A stretch of 32,970 bases of DNA from Arthrobacter sp. (GTDB lineage: Bacteria; Actinomycetota; Actinomycetes; Actinomycetales; Micrococcaceae), in assembly GCF_031179985.1 (NCBI RefSeq), contig NZ_JAPSHJ010000006.1, positions 22,775-55,744 of the forward strand, given 5' to 3'. Made by a program: the position numbers and the translations under genes. The notes under the pieces were generated by a model that searched no databases, was not told the DNA's origin, and saw only the letters and a list, made by a program, of their open reading frames with translations. Below, piece by piece: positions 24,738 to 32,907 of this stretch; within the stretch, counting starts at the first letter, position 1; the number at the start of each line of letters is the position of its first letter.

Positions 24738-24823
24738 AGGAAGTTCTCCTGAAGAGTTGGTTTAGGGGAGCCCATGGCTGCCCTGATGGCCGTTTCTGCC
24801 CGAAAAAGGCAGCAAGCACCCAA

Positions 24824-25813
24824 CTAGTCAGGAGATGAACCGGGGTCGAACGACATTGGAGCAGGAGCATGCTGAAGGGGTCCGCTGGCCGGAGTGCTTC
24901 CCGGCTTCGGAAGATTGAGGGAAAGAGCAGGCAGGCAGGCAGCACCGCCGGAAGGCCCGCCGGATGAATGGCCGCTGCCTGATCCAGATCCTGGTACGGA
25001 TGGAACAGCCTTAGATCCGGGAGGCCCATTGCCTCCGCCATATGGAGCGGCCACGCCGGAAATGGCCGCTTCGCCGGAGGTGTCTCCCAACGACATGGAT
25101 GGCATCCACAGGGCAGCAAACCCCGTGCCCAGGGGCGCAGTGCCGGTTGAAAACACAACGGAAGAAACAAAGTCAGCAGTGTCCGGCAAAGCCGCTGTCG
25201 CGTCGCCCCCTGCGCCAGGATCGTCAAGGATCGGTCTGGGCAATGCGGGCTCGCCGACCAGCCCCGTTACGACACCGACCACGGGTGCGGGTAGTGCCAC
25301 GTCCCCACCCGAAATGACTTCTGCGACGGGGTCCAGGACTGGTTGCAAAGCCGGAACTGTTTCGCTGGCGGACGGAATGACGGTCTCCGCAAGACCGCTG
25401 GCCGCATCGTCCACGGCTGCGCTCACTGGCGAAACGGCGTTCGAGACGACACCGTCCGGGACTACCTGGTTGATGACCGGGATGCTTCCCGCGGGGTTGT
25501 CAGCGGTCCCCGTCAGGCTGCCCACCACAGGCTGCAGCATTCCATTCGGGCCAGAGGCAGGGGAAGGCGCAGGAGACGGATTCACCGCACGCGAATGTGA
25601 GGGAACAGCTGATATGGCGTCACCGGCCGCTGAGGTCACTGAAGAAACAGATGACAGTCCGCCCAAGATTGAGCCTGGATGAGTTCCGGCGTCCGCGTTG
25701 GCGGCAGGCGAAGAAAGGGCGAGCCACGCGACGGCTGCTGCTCCGCCCCAAAGCAGGGAGCGAAGGGAAGGGAGGGAACGGGGCGTGTGCCATGAAGGCC
25801 CAAAAATACCCAT
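24824..25813 (-). CDS. Low-complexity secreted protein, unknown function
   Basis: A 329-residue protein. The N-terminus (MGIFGPSWHTPRSLPSLRSLLWGGAAAVAWLALSSPAANA) is a signal peptide of about 40 residues. The mature chain is rich in Ala, Ser, Gly, Pro and Val, with phrases such as PVVGSLTG, PVLDPVAEVISGG and PAPVVGVVTGLVGEPALPRP, and a Gly/Ser stretch (GSGSGSGHSSGG) before a single Cys. There is no LPxTG-like ending or membrane helix at the C-terminus. The family is not recognised; composition suggests a cell-envelope protein. The frame is open upstream, but a GGGGAGGGGGG ribosome-binding site and the signal peptide mark this ATG. It lies 86 bases upstream of the LAKTG protein gene on the same strand, so the two may be expressed together. 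Confidence 0.65.
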   Translation of the reverse strand: MGIFGPSWHTPRSLPSLRSLLWGGAAAVAWLALSSPAANADAGTHPGSILGGLSSVSSVTSAAGDAISAVPSHSRAVNPSPAPSPASGPNGMLQPVVGSLTGTADNPAGSIPVINQVVPDGVVSNAVSPVSAAVDDAASGLAETVIPSASETVPALQPVLDPVAEVISGGDVALPAPVVGVVTGLVGEPALPRPILDDPGAGGDATAALPDTADFVSSVVFSTGTAPLGTGFAALWMPSMSLGDTSGEAAISGVAAPYGGGNGPPGSKAVPSVPGSGSGSGHSSGGPSGGAACLPALSLNLPKPGSTPASGPLQHAPAPMSFDPGSSPD

Positions 25814-25940
25814 GGATAGTCGCCCCCCCTCCCCATTTATGACGACTTGGCAACAGGGTAATCCCGTACGCGTTCGAGAGTCCATAGCCACAGGGCAGAA
25901 ATCTGGCGGATGGAAGAAGCCACAAAAGCCATCCCGGCTT

Positions 25941-25968
25941 GGACTCCGGATCAGCGATCCGGGGGTCC
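25941..25968 (-). terminator. Terminator of the Gfo/Idh/MocA gene
   Basis: An interrupted stem (GGAC and CCGGATC at 25941-25952 with GATCCGG and GTCC at 25956-25968) around a three-base loop lies just after the oxidoreductase stop. A CTTTTG stretch follows downstream on the reverse strand. Confidence 0.65.
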
Positions 25969-25975
25969 CACCAAG

Positions 25976-27046
25976 TCAGTGCGCATCGTTAGGGTAAGTG
26001 ACCCCCAGCTGCGCCCGAACACCGTCGAAGAGCCTCATTACGTTGAGCGAGTCATCGAGCGGCATCACGGGGCTTTCCGTCAGGCCTTGTTGGATGCACC
26101 GGGTTACCTCACGGAGTTCGTACGAATAGCCCCGACCGACAACGTCGAAGTGCTCCATTCGCGGTGCCTCGAAGCCAATCTTCACGGTGAGCTCCCGCGG
26201 ATTGTTGATGGATCCGATGGTATGAAGGTAGCCGCGGCTGCCTGCGACCGTAGCGGCGCGCGGCCCGTGAGCCAAGAGCGATGAGGTGAGCTGGGCTTGG
26301 GCACCGTGGTGGTAGCCGAGCGTCAGCGCATTCTGGGCGTCCACGCCGTCGTCGTTCACAGAACCGGTGGCGCTGACCGTTTGCGGGAAGCCCAAGGTGC
26401 CCAACGCCCACAGCAGGGGGTAAACGCTGAGATCAAGGAGGGCCCCGCCACCGTCTTTCACAGCCCAGAGGCGCGCGGTAGGGGAGTACTCCGCCGGGAA
26501 GCCGAGATCGGCGTTCACCCACTGGACCTGCCCGAGTTCTCCTGATGCGGAGATCTCGAAGGCTCGTTGCATGCTGGGCAGGAAACGGCTCCACACAGCT
26601 TCCATCAGAAAGAGATTCCGGGACCTCGCCAGAGCGATGAGTTCGGCGGCTTCCCTGGCGTTGATAGTGAAGGCCTTCTCGACGAGGACGTGCTTGCCGG
26701 CATTCAAGGCAGCAAGGGTGATCTGGAAGTGATTGGCGTGGGGAGTGGCGACGTACACTACGTCCACTGACTCGTGGGCGAGCAACCGCTGGTAGCCGCT
26801 GGCGCCGTCGTCGTCGCCGAATGCGTGGGGAATTCCGAACTGGGCGGCGAACGCGTCAGCCGCACCCTGGGTCCGGGAGCTGACGGCATGGATTTCGGCG
26901 TCTGCAAGCAACGCCAGGTCCTTGGACACCGAATTAGCGATCCCGCCAGTGGCGATGATGCCCCAGCGCAGCGTCCGGCCGGTGGCGGTGCGGGGGTCCT
27001 GGTCAGGTTGGCTGAAGAGCCATGGCTTCGCGATCGGAGCAGTCAT
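25976..27046 (-). CDS. Gfo/Idh/MocA-family oxidoreductase
   Basis: A 356-residue NAD(P)-dependent dehydrogenase. The Rossmann domain starts at RWGIIATGGIANSVSKDLALL (about 28), with YVATPHANHFQITLAALNAGKHVLVEKAFTINAREA carrying the family's EKP-like motif as EKAFTIN. The C-terminal sheet domain contains GGALLDLSVYPLLWALGTLG, where the catalytic Lys/His-type residues of the family lie. The sequence is closest in style to the trans-dihydrodiol/xylose-dehydrogenase subgroup; the actual sugar or polyol substrate is not readable. An ATG at 27055 is also in frame, but GAGAAG sits at proper spacing only for 27046. A perfect 14-base palindrome lies directly upstream. Confidence 0.87.
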   Translation of the reverse strand: MTAPIAKPWLFSQPDQDPRTATGRTLRWGIIATGGIANSVSKDLALLADAEIHAVSSRTQGAADAFAAQFGIPHAFGDDDGASGYQRLLAHESVDVVYVATPHANHFQITLAALNAGKHVLVEKAFTINAREAAELIALARSRNLFLMEAVWSRFLPSMQRAFEISASGELGQVQWVNADLGFPAEYSPTARLWAVKDGGGALLDLSVYPLLWALGTLGFPQTVSATGSVNDDGVDAQNALTLGYHHGAQAQLTSSLLAHGPRAATVAGSRGYLHTIGSINNPRELTVKIGFEAPRMEHFDVVGRGYSYELREVTRCIQQGLTESPVMPLDDSLNVMRLFDGVRAQLGVTYPNDAH

Positions 27047-27058
27047 GGTGCCCATCTT

Positions 27059-27072
27059 CTCACTGCAGTGAG
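27059..27072. promoter_or_regulatory. Perfect 14-base palindrome, candidate operator
   Basis: CTCACTGCAGTGAG is fully self-complementary. It lies 13 bases upstream of the oxidoreductase ATG, in the divergent region shared with the ABC export operon. A LacI- or GntR-type site is possible, but no such regulator is encoded nearby. Confidence 0.4.
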
Positions 27073-27141
27073 GAAAGCCTGGGCGTGGTGAGACCCGGGG
27101 TCCAATGGCACTACGCGGGGAGGGTTAGGCTTTGAGGGCAT

Positions 27142-27154
27142 CTCTCGCAGAGAG
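27142..27154. promoter_or_regulatory. Inverted repeat upstream of ABC export operon
   Basis: CTCTC-GCA-GAGAG lies 32 bases before the adaptor-gene ATG. The position suits an operator or a short leader hairpin. The role is unproven. Confidence 0.3.
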
Positions 27155-27185
27155 GTTCTGTGGGGAGTCACCGAATGGAGAAGAG

Positions 27186-28406
27186 ATGAGAGTATTCAGG
27201 CGCGTCATTTTACCCGTGGCCTGGCTGGCCGTGTTCGCCGTCATTGCAGTGACCCTGGTCAAAATCGCCTTTGTAGACGGACTGAAGCCCGATGACGCCG
27301 TGGCCGGACCCAGTGCCCAGGTCGCCATCCCGGTGGTTCAGGCGGCACGCGCCACCGTCACCAACTCGGTGGAAATCAAGGCGACCGTCCAGAGCGATGC
27401 CCCTGCTGGCGTCCGAAGCACGGCCGCCGGCGTGGTGTCGCACATCTTCCTGGAAGCCGGAGCCAAAGTCGCGCTCGGAGACCGTCTCTACCAGGTCCGC
27501 ACGGAGCTTCCGCCGGAACCAACCGAGGAAACGGAACAGAATACGACGACGGCGGGCGAGCCTGGCGCTTCCGCTCCACAACAGGTGACGGCCCGCGTTC
27601 CGCTCTACACCTATACCGACGTGCTGGCTCCTGTCTCCGGGACATTGGAAACCTTGACCGTATTGCTGAAGCAGCAGGTGGGCGTGGGTGAGGTGACGGG
27701 AACAGTCAACCCCGGTACGTTCACTGTTTCGGGTGCAGTCAACGCCGCCCAGCAGTACCGGCTGCTTGCCAAGCCGGGGTCGGCGCAGGTCTCGGTTGTG
27801 GGTGGACCTGCCCCCTTCACCTGTCCCACCGTAGTTTTGAAAAACAATGCTGCCGGTGACACCCCTGCGAATGCCGGTGGCGGTCTCGCCAGTGCAGGCG
27901 GGGGCAGCGTTGGGCGTTCAGTGCCGTATGCCCAGGCCGGTCCGGGCGGAGGAGGGGCGGTGCCTGAGCAGGACACCACCCCCACCGGGACCCTTAGCTG
28001 CGCCATCCCGTCCGGCGTCGAAGTATTTGCAGGTTTGGGTGCCACTATGACTGTGACAGCGGGGGAGTCCGCCAACGTTGTCACCGTGCCGCTTACTGCT
28101 GTTCAGGGCAACGTTAAGGATGGAATTGTTTGGCTCGCTCCGGCCGGAAGCGGCCCAGCCGCAGGCGGCGACGGAGGTCCGGCCGGACCAGGTGCTGAAG
28201 GTGCAGCGGCTGGTCCGCCGCAGGGACCGCCTGCCAATGCAGCGCCCCCGGAACAGCGGAAGGTTCAGCTCGGCCTCAACGACGGCACCGTAGTGGAGAT
28301 AGTTTCGGGACTGGCCGAGGGCGAGTCCGTGCTGGAGTTTGTTCCGGGTGCCCCCGCACAGGAGCAGCCCGGAGCGCAGTTCGGCCCCGGCCCGATGGGA
28401 GGCTGA
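27186..28406 (+). CDS. Membrane-fusion (MacA/YknX-like) adaptor protein
   Basis: A 406-residue protein with one N-terminal membrane helix (about 7-29) and an extracellular part. The biotinyl-lipoyl-like hairpin halves appear as STAAGVVSHIFLEAGAKVALGDRLYQV and APVSGTLETLTVLLKQQVGVGEV. Between and after them are low-complexity insertions rich in Gly, Ala and Pro, one flanked by two cysteines (FTCPT and LSCAI) that could form a disulfide. The end (NVVTVPLTAVQG, VQLGLNDGTVVEIVSGLAEGESVLEF) is the usual membrane-proximal domain. Such adaptors work with MacB-type ABC pumps; in Gram-positives the YknWXYZ system is the known parallel. GGAGAAGAG precedes the ATG at 27186; the upstream ATG-like extension is less likely. 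Confidence 0.83.
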   Translation: MRVFRRVILPVAWLAVFAVIAVTLVKIAFVDGLKPDDAVAGPSAQVAIPVVQAARATVTNSVEIKATVQSDAPAGVRSTAAGVVSHIFLEAGAKVALGDRLYQVRTELPPEPTEETEQNTTTAGEPGASAPQQVTARVPLYTYTDVLAPVSGTLETLTVLLKQQVGVGEVTGTVNPGTFTVSGAVNAAQQYRLLAKPGSAQVSVVGGPAPFTCPTVVLKNNAAGDTPANAGGGLASAGGGSVGRSVPYAQAGPGGGGAVPEQDTTPTGTLSCAIPSGVEVFAGLGATMTVTAGESANVVTVPLTAVQGNVKDGIVWLAPAGSGPAAGGDGGPAGPGAEGAAAGPPQGPPANAAPPEQRKVQLGLNDGTVVEIVSGLAEGESVLEFVPGAPAQEQPGAQFGPGPMGG

Positions 28407-28409
28407 GCT

Positions 28410-29117
28410 GTGGAGGAACTCGTTTCCCTGCGCGGAGTAACACGAACAGTTCTCTTGCCGGACGATCAGGAGCTCCACATATTGCGCGGTGTGGACCTGA
28501 CGGTGCACAGCGGTGACCACACCGCCGTCGTCGGGCGTTCCGGCTGCGGAAAGTCCACGCTGCTGAATCTCCTCGGACTGCTGGATACGCCGACGGGCGG
28601 GGAGCTTCGGTTTCAGGGGACTCCGGTGGAGCAAATCCGCGGCAACGCCAGGGCGAGGCTCCGAGGGTCCTCGGTAGGCTTCGTCTTCCAGCAGTTCAAC
28701 CTCTTGCCTGGGCGCAGCGCCTTGGACAACGTGATTACGCCGCTCCTGTATGCCGGCCCGTCCCACTTCTGGAAGCGCCGGGAACTGGCCATGGACATGC
28801 TGGACAGGGTTGGCCTGGCCGGCCGGGCAGAGACTTTTCCCAACATGCTCTCGGGCGGGGAACAACAGCGTGTTGCGATCGCACGGGCGCTGGTCCGCGG
28901 ACCACGGCTGATCCTCGCCGACGAACCGACCGGAGCGCTCGACGTCGACACCGGCCAGGCCGTGATGGCTCTTCTTGATACGGTGGCCACCGAATCGGGA
29001 GCTGCGCTGGTGACCATCACCCACGACGTCAATGTGGCTGCCCTTGCGCGGGCCAGCTACCGGCTCGACTCCGGTGTGTTGACGTCCACCGAGGTTCCCC
29101 TGGGAGTGTCCGCATGA
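28410..29117 (+). CDS. MacB-type ABC exporter ATPase
   Basis: A 235-residue ATPase: Walker A GRSGCGKSTLLN, Q-loop [11 protein letters not shown], signature [15 protein letters not shown], Walker [13 protein letters not shown] and the switch His in TITHDVN. The QFNLLP and DEPTGALD forms are those of the LolD/MacB/FtsE group. It starts with GTG four bases after the adaptor stop, with GGGAGG inside the end of that gene, and overlaps the permease gene by four bases, so the three act as one unit. Confidence 0.92.
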   Translation: MEELVSLRGVTRTVLLPDDQELHILRGVDLTVHSGDHTAVVGRSGCGKSTLLNLLGLLDTPTGGELRFQGTPVEQIRGNARARLRGSSVGFVFQQFNLLPGRSALDNVITPLLYAGPSHFWKRRELAMDMLDRVGLAGRAETFPNMLSGGEQQRVAIARALVRGPRLILADEPTGALDVDTGQAVMALLDTVATESGAALVTITHDVNVAALARASYRLDSGVLTSTEVPLGVSA

Positions 29118-30295
29118 CCGGGGTTGTGTCCGCCCTAGTGGAGGCGTGGCAGGAGTTGCGCATCAACAAAACCCGGATCCTGCTCGCACTCATTGGTGTG
29201 GCTCTGTCCGTAGGGGCCTTGACGTCCGTAGTAGGCGTAGGCGATCTGGCACGCGAGGGGATGAAGGCGAACTCCGAGCGCAACGGCGGCCGGTCCGCCA
29301 CCCTGGGCCTGGGCGTGTACGGACCTACGATGCCGGATCCGGTCAAACTCGAGGAAGCGTACAAGGGCATCATCAAGCGCTATGGAGTGGAGTATTACAC
29401 CCACGTCGGCCTGAGCCAGCATGGGTTCCAGTTTCCTTCTGGAGTGCAGCAAGTCCAGATGCAGTTGGTGGATCCGGGGTATGGAGTTATACACCGCACT
29501 GACGTGAGCACTGGAACATGGTTTGCCGCCAACGATGAAGAGCGCCTTGCTCCCGCCGTCGTGGTGTCAGAGGCGTTCTACAACGCAGCCGGCCGTCCCA
29601 GCCTGGTCACCCACCCGAAGGTGACGCTTACCGGGGACCCGAAAACCACGGCAGTCATGATCGGCGTGGTTGCAGACCAGTATCCTGAGGCTCCGCCTCA
29701 GGCCTTCATGCTGATGGGTGCTGCAGAGCGGGTGGGAATCGCAGCCGCAGGGGGGCAGTTCAAGTTCTGGGTGCAGGATGCCCAGGCCGGACCCCTCAAG
29801 GCTGCTATCACCTCCGATCTTCAGCAGCAGTTTCCAGGTATGCAGATTCACGTCGACCGTATGGACTACGCGAGCAACGGAGATCCCTTCGCCGTGGCCC
29901 AACTTGCCATTGGCGGGGTGGCTGGCCTCGTGCTGCTGTTGGGCGCCGTCGGCATGCTGAACATCTCAATGGTCACTGTGCGGTACCGGGTGCGGGAGAT
30001 CGGCATTCGGCGCAGCTTCGGCGCAACGTCCCGGCGGATCTTCCTCGGTGTCATGATGGAATCCGTAGTGGCGACGGCCGTTGCGGGTGTGATCGGTGTG
30101 ATGCTCGGCGTCGCCATCGTGAAGAATCCCTGGATCGAGTCCAAGGTTGCGCCCGGGCTGACCGAATATCCGCCCTTCCCCATTGAGGCGGCGATGCTCG
30201 GCCTGGGTGCGGCGGTGCTGGTCGGGGCGCTCGCGGGCGCCATACCGGCAACGGTCGCGGTACGGGTCAAGGTCATCGACGCCATCCGCTTCTAA
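29114..30295 (+). CDS. MacB/FtsX-type ABC permease
   Basis: A 393-residue membrane protein with the MacB layout. A first helix (ILLALIGVALSVGALTSVVGVGDLA) is followed by an extracellular domain of about 220 residues and a cluster of three helices at the C-terminus, beginning AIGGVAGLVLLLGAVGMLNISMVTVRYRVREIGIRRSFGATSRRI, the conserved FtsX/MacB core. Such pumps use mechanical transmission to push out peptides, antibiotics or lipids. The substrate is unknown. It is the last gene of the forward three-gene operon and is followed by a strong terminator. Confidence 0.9.
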   Translation: MTGVVSALVEAWQELRINKTRILLALIGVALSVGALTSVVGVGDLAREGMKANSERNGGRSATLGLGVYGPTMPDPVKLEEAYKGIIKRYGVEYYTHVGLSQHGFQFPSGVQQVQMQLVDPGYGVIHRTDVSTGTWFAANDEERLAPAVVVSEAFYNAAGRPSLVTHPKVTLTGDPKTTAVMIGVVADQYPEAPPQAFMLMGAAERVGIAAAGGQFKFWVQDAQAGPLKAAITSDLQQQFPGMQIHVDRMDYASNGDPFAVAQLAIGGVAGLVLLLGAVGMLNISMVTVRYRVREIGIRRSFGATSRRIFLGVMMESVVATAVAGVIGVMLGVAIVKNPWIESKVAPGLTEYPPFPIEAAMLGLGAAVLVGALAGAIPATVAVRVKVIDAIRF

Positions 30296-30306
30296 GGACG
30301 AGACTA

Positions 30307-30351
30307 GGGGCGGCGATCCGGGAGGAATCCCGGGCCGCCGCCCCACTTTTT
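30307..30351. terminator. Terminator between the two convergent ABC operons
   Basis: A nine-bp GC stem (GGGGCGGCG at 30307-30315 with its complement at 30336-30344) encloses CCGGG/CCCGG and is followed by TTTTT. It ends the forward operon. Confidence 0.88.
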
Positions 30352-30390
30352 GCCGCCTACCTGGCTCAGCCGAATCCCGGCCCTGGGCCG

Positions 30391-31134
30391 TTAGCCCACA
30401 GGTGCCGTTGCCGCCACTGCCTTTGGGCTGGCGGGAGCCATGCCCTGAACCTGTTTGGGTGCCGTTTCCTCCGTCAGGCGACCCTGCTGAAGCCGGAAGC
30501 GCCTGTCCGTCTTGTTGGCAAGGGAACGGTCATGGGTGACTACCAGGATTGTGGTGTTGTGCTCCCGTCTTAGCGAGCTCAGGAGCTCAATGATGTGCCC
30601 GCCGGTCTGCTCGTCGAGGTTGCCGGTGGGTTCATCCGCGAGGATTAGTTTCGGCTCGTTGGCCAGCGCGCGGGCAATGGCAACGCGCTGTTGTTCTCCG
30701 CCGGAGAGCCGGTTGATTCGCCGATCGTGCCTGTCCACGTCCAGCTGCACCTGTTCCAGCAACTCCTTAGCCCGCTTCGTCCGCACGGAACGGCGGACTC
30801 CCGCAAACTCCATCGGCAGCATCACATTGTCCAACGCCGTGAGGTTGGGGATCAGGTTGAACTGCTGGAAGACAAAGCCGATGTCCCGCCGTCGGTACTC
30901 TGTCAGTTTGCCGTCCGGCATGCCTGCCAGGCTGACGCCGTTCACGACGACGTCTCCGCTGGTGGGTTTGTCCAGGGCCCCGAGCAGGGACAACAGTGTG
31001 CTCTTGCCGCTTCCGCTCTTGCCAACGATGGACGCCAGTGTTCCCTCCGCGAGTTCGAAGCTGACGTTGTTGACGGGTTTGATGGTGCGGTCACCGCTCT
31101 GGAACGTGCGGACCAGGTTCTTGACTTCGATCAT
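30391..31134 (-). CDS. Second MacB/LolD-type ABC ATPase
   Basis: A 247-residue ATPase with Walker [14 protein letters not shown]-loop [11 protein letters not shown], signature [15 protein letters not shown], Walker [16 protein letters not shown] and VVTHDRS. The C-terminal 25 residues are a variable Ala/Pro-rich tail. AGGAGAG precedes the ATG. It follows its permease gene by two bases. It is clearly distinct from the forward ATPase, so this is a separate system and not a duplication of the same gene. Confidence 0.92.
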   Translation of the reverse strand: MIEVKNLVRTFQSGDRTIKPVNNVSFELAEGTLASIVGKSGSGKSTLLSLLGALDKPTSGDVVVNGVSLAGMPDGKLTEYRRRDIGFVFQQFNLIPNLTALDNVMLPMEFAGVRRSVRTKRAKELLEQVQLDVDRHDRRINRLSGGEQQRVAIARALANEPKLILADEPTGNLDEQTGGHIIELLSSLRREHNTTILVVTHDRSLANKTDRRFRLQQGRLTEETAPKQVQGMAPASPKAVAATAPVG

Positions 31135-31136
31135 GG

Positions 31137-32519
31137 CTACTCTCCTCGGAGGACTTCGATAGGACGGATGCGGGCGGTAAGCAAGGCCGGGACCAACGCC
31201 CCGATGATGGCCACACCAAAGACGGCGGCAATGCCGGCGGCTATAACCCCGGGTGAGGCGCTTGCCGTGACGGAAGTCAGGAGCTGGGTGGCACCACCGA
31301 GTGGACCTCCGCCGGGGAATCCGCCCGCGGCGCCACGATTTCCGGGTGCGGCTGTTGTGGTGGTGCTCGAGCCGATGAGGGCGGTAGCAATGCTGCCGCT
31401 GGCAAAGGAGGCGACGGCGGCGCCCACCGCGCTGCCCAACGTCACCAACACAAGAGCCTCGAGGACAAACTGCAGCCCGATAGTCCTGTTCGGTGCGCCG
31501 ATGGCCTTGAGCACTCCGATTTCCTTGCGGCGTTCGCGGACCAGCATGACCATGATCAGCAGGATGATGAGGCCGGCGGTACCGAGCGCGGCGACGAAGG
31601 CCATGAATGAAATGTTCTTGACGCTGTCCAGGGAACTGACGGCCGTCTCCAGGTTCCGCTGTCCTTGCGTGACGTCTGCCTTGTCTGTGCCGAGGGCGGT
31701 TTGGAGAGCAGTCTTGGCGGCGTCCACATTCTCCATGCTGTTTACCGTCACAATCATGGTGGAGAGCTCGCCCGGAAGCGCGGCCAGGGTCTGGGCCTCC
31801 GGAAGGGTGAGGTAAACGGCATTGTTGCCGAAGGCGGTGCCGGCGTCGAAGAGTCCGGCGACGGTGAAGGTTTGATCGTTGATGGTGAAGGTGGAGCCCA
31901 CCTTCAGGCTGTTCTTCTCCGCCAGAGTGGTTCCAAGCAGCGCGCTCTTTGACGCTGCCGTGTAGTCGCCGAGGCCTGAGCCGTCCGTAATGTCCAGCGC
32001 CTTGCCGGTGCTGTCTACCTCGGCTCCGATCCCTGTCGCCGTGATGGGCAGGGAGAACGTGCGGGCCGGTTGAGTGCCCGTGGTACCGGTCTCCTGGTTG
32101 CGGTTCCCGAGCGTCCCCGCGTCTACCGCTGGGGTGAGGCTCGTGGTCATTGTTGTTGTGGCTTGACCGCCGAAACCTCCACCGCCGCCTGCTCCCTGGC
32201 TTGCCGCCTCTGTGGCGTTCCGGAGCCGGAGGGCCTTTGTGCCCACAACTTCGGTCACGTTGGGAACTGCGGCGGCTGTGGTGGCTTCCTGGGCTGTCAA
32301 GGGCTCACCGCCGCCTTCAAATCCTTGGCCTCCCGCCGGGTTGACGGTGAGGGTGGTCCCGACGGACGCATTCAGTTCCGTCACTTTGGCAGTAACGGCC
32401 TGGTTGGCCACGAGCATGGCAAGTGCCAGCCCGATCGCTACGGCAAGGACAGCCACGACGGCGGTTGTTCTGATCTTGTTTCTGAAGGCATTGCCTACAC
32501 TCCGGGCAAGGACGCTCAC
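31137..32519 (-). CDS. Second FtsX/MacB-type ABC permease
   Basis: A 460-residue permease. The first helix ([22 protein letters not shown]) leads into a long extracellular domain that includes Gly-rich segments ([22 protein letters not shown]). The C-terminal core helices follow: [47 protein letters not shown] is the typical FtsX motif. A second Gly-rich loop ([17 protein letters not shown]) separates the last two helices. The start is a GTG with GAGGAG before it. It is the first gene of a two-gene reverse operon without its own adaptor gene. Substrate unknown. Confidence 0.9.
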   Translation of the reverse strand: MSVLARSVGNAFRNKIRTTAVVAVLAVAIGLALAMLVANQAVTAKVTELNASVGTTLTVNPAGGQGFEGGGEPLTAQEATTAAAVPNVTEVVGTKALRLRNATEAASQGAGGGGGFGGQATTTMTTSLTPAVDAGTLGNRNQETGTTGTQPARTFSLPITATGIGAEVDSTGKALDITDGSGLGDYTAASKSALLGTTLAEKNSLKVGSTFTINDQTFTVAGLFDAGTAFGNNAVYLTLPEAQTLAALPGELSTMIVTVNSMENVDAAKTALQTALGTDKADVTQGQRNLETAVSSLDSVKNISFMAFVAALGTAGLIILLIMVMLVRERRKEIGVLKAIGAPNRTIGLQFVLEALVLVTLGSAVGAAVASFASGSIATALIGSSTTTTAAPGNRGAAGGFPGGGPLGGATQLLTSVTASASPGVIAAGIAAVFGVAIIGALVPALLTARIRPIEVLRGE

Positions 32520-32634
32520 GGTACTCCTCGAAAATTTGGGCCGGCCGATGGCCTGGCAACTGGTTCAAGACTTCTCCGAACGGCTGTGTGCGTCACCGGG
32601 AGAAGCTATGGATTGCCTGTGAGGAGGGAGACGG

Positions 32635-32907
32635 TCAACTGGACAGGGGTGGTTTCCCTGGTGCCCTATGCGGCAGCAGGTTCCCGGCCTGGTGCTGGGT
32701 GCCGCGCTGGTCGGCGTCGAACGCGACGGCGATGCAGGCCTGCAGCGCGGCTGCGGCGGATTTCAGGTCCTCAAGGTTCCGCAGCTGTTCAATCAGCGCG
32801 GCACCGTCAGCGCAGGGACGAACCCCTGCCAGTGATCCGGCACCAGACGTGCGCGCTCTACTGCTGGAAGCAACTTCACCGCGGGATGTAGTCAGAGTTC
32901 CTTGTGG
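32635..32907 (-). pseudogene. Remnant of a DUF222/13E12-family HNH protein
   Basis: The reverse strand, read in one frame, gives ADGAALIEQLRNLEDLK followed by SAAAALQACIAVAFDADQR. This is the start of the DUF222 domain found in the 13E12/HNH proteins that are multi-copy in Arthrobacter and mycobacteria (usual form: I-x-x-L-R-x-LEDLKSAxAAxQAxxAVxFD). The frame has no ATG or GTG start after the stop at 32908-32910. It loses similarity after QRG and ends at 32635, where a full protein would run for 400 or more residues. The next stretch resembles the family again only in another frame (PAAA then a stop), so both a frameshift and a deletion are likely. A dead gene copy. Confidence 0.7.

Noticed and set aside
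23359..24765. Long forward open frame of 468 codons with Pro/Arg/Val repeats
   Set aside because: It is the mirror of the repeat-rich surface-protein gene. GC-rich repeats keep the other frames open, and only the reverse frame has a signal peptide and a sorting signal.
24718..25227. Reverse open frame of 169 codons between the two secreted proteins
   Set aside because: It overlaps the 3' part of the gene at 24824-25813 in another frame and has no domain or export signal.
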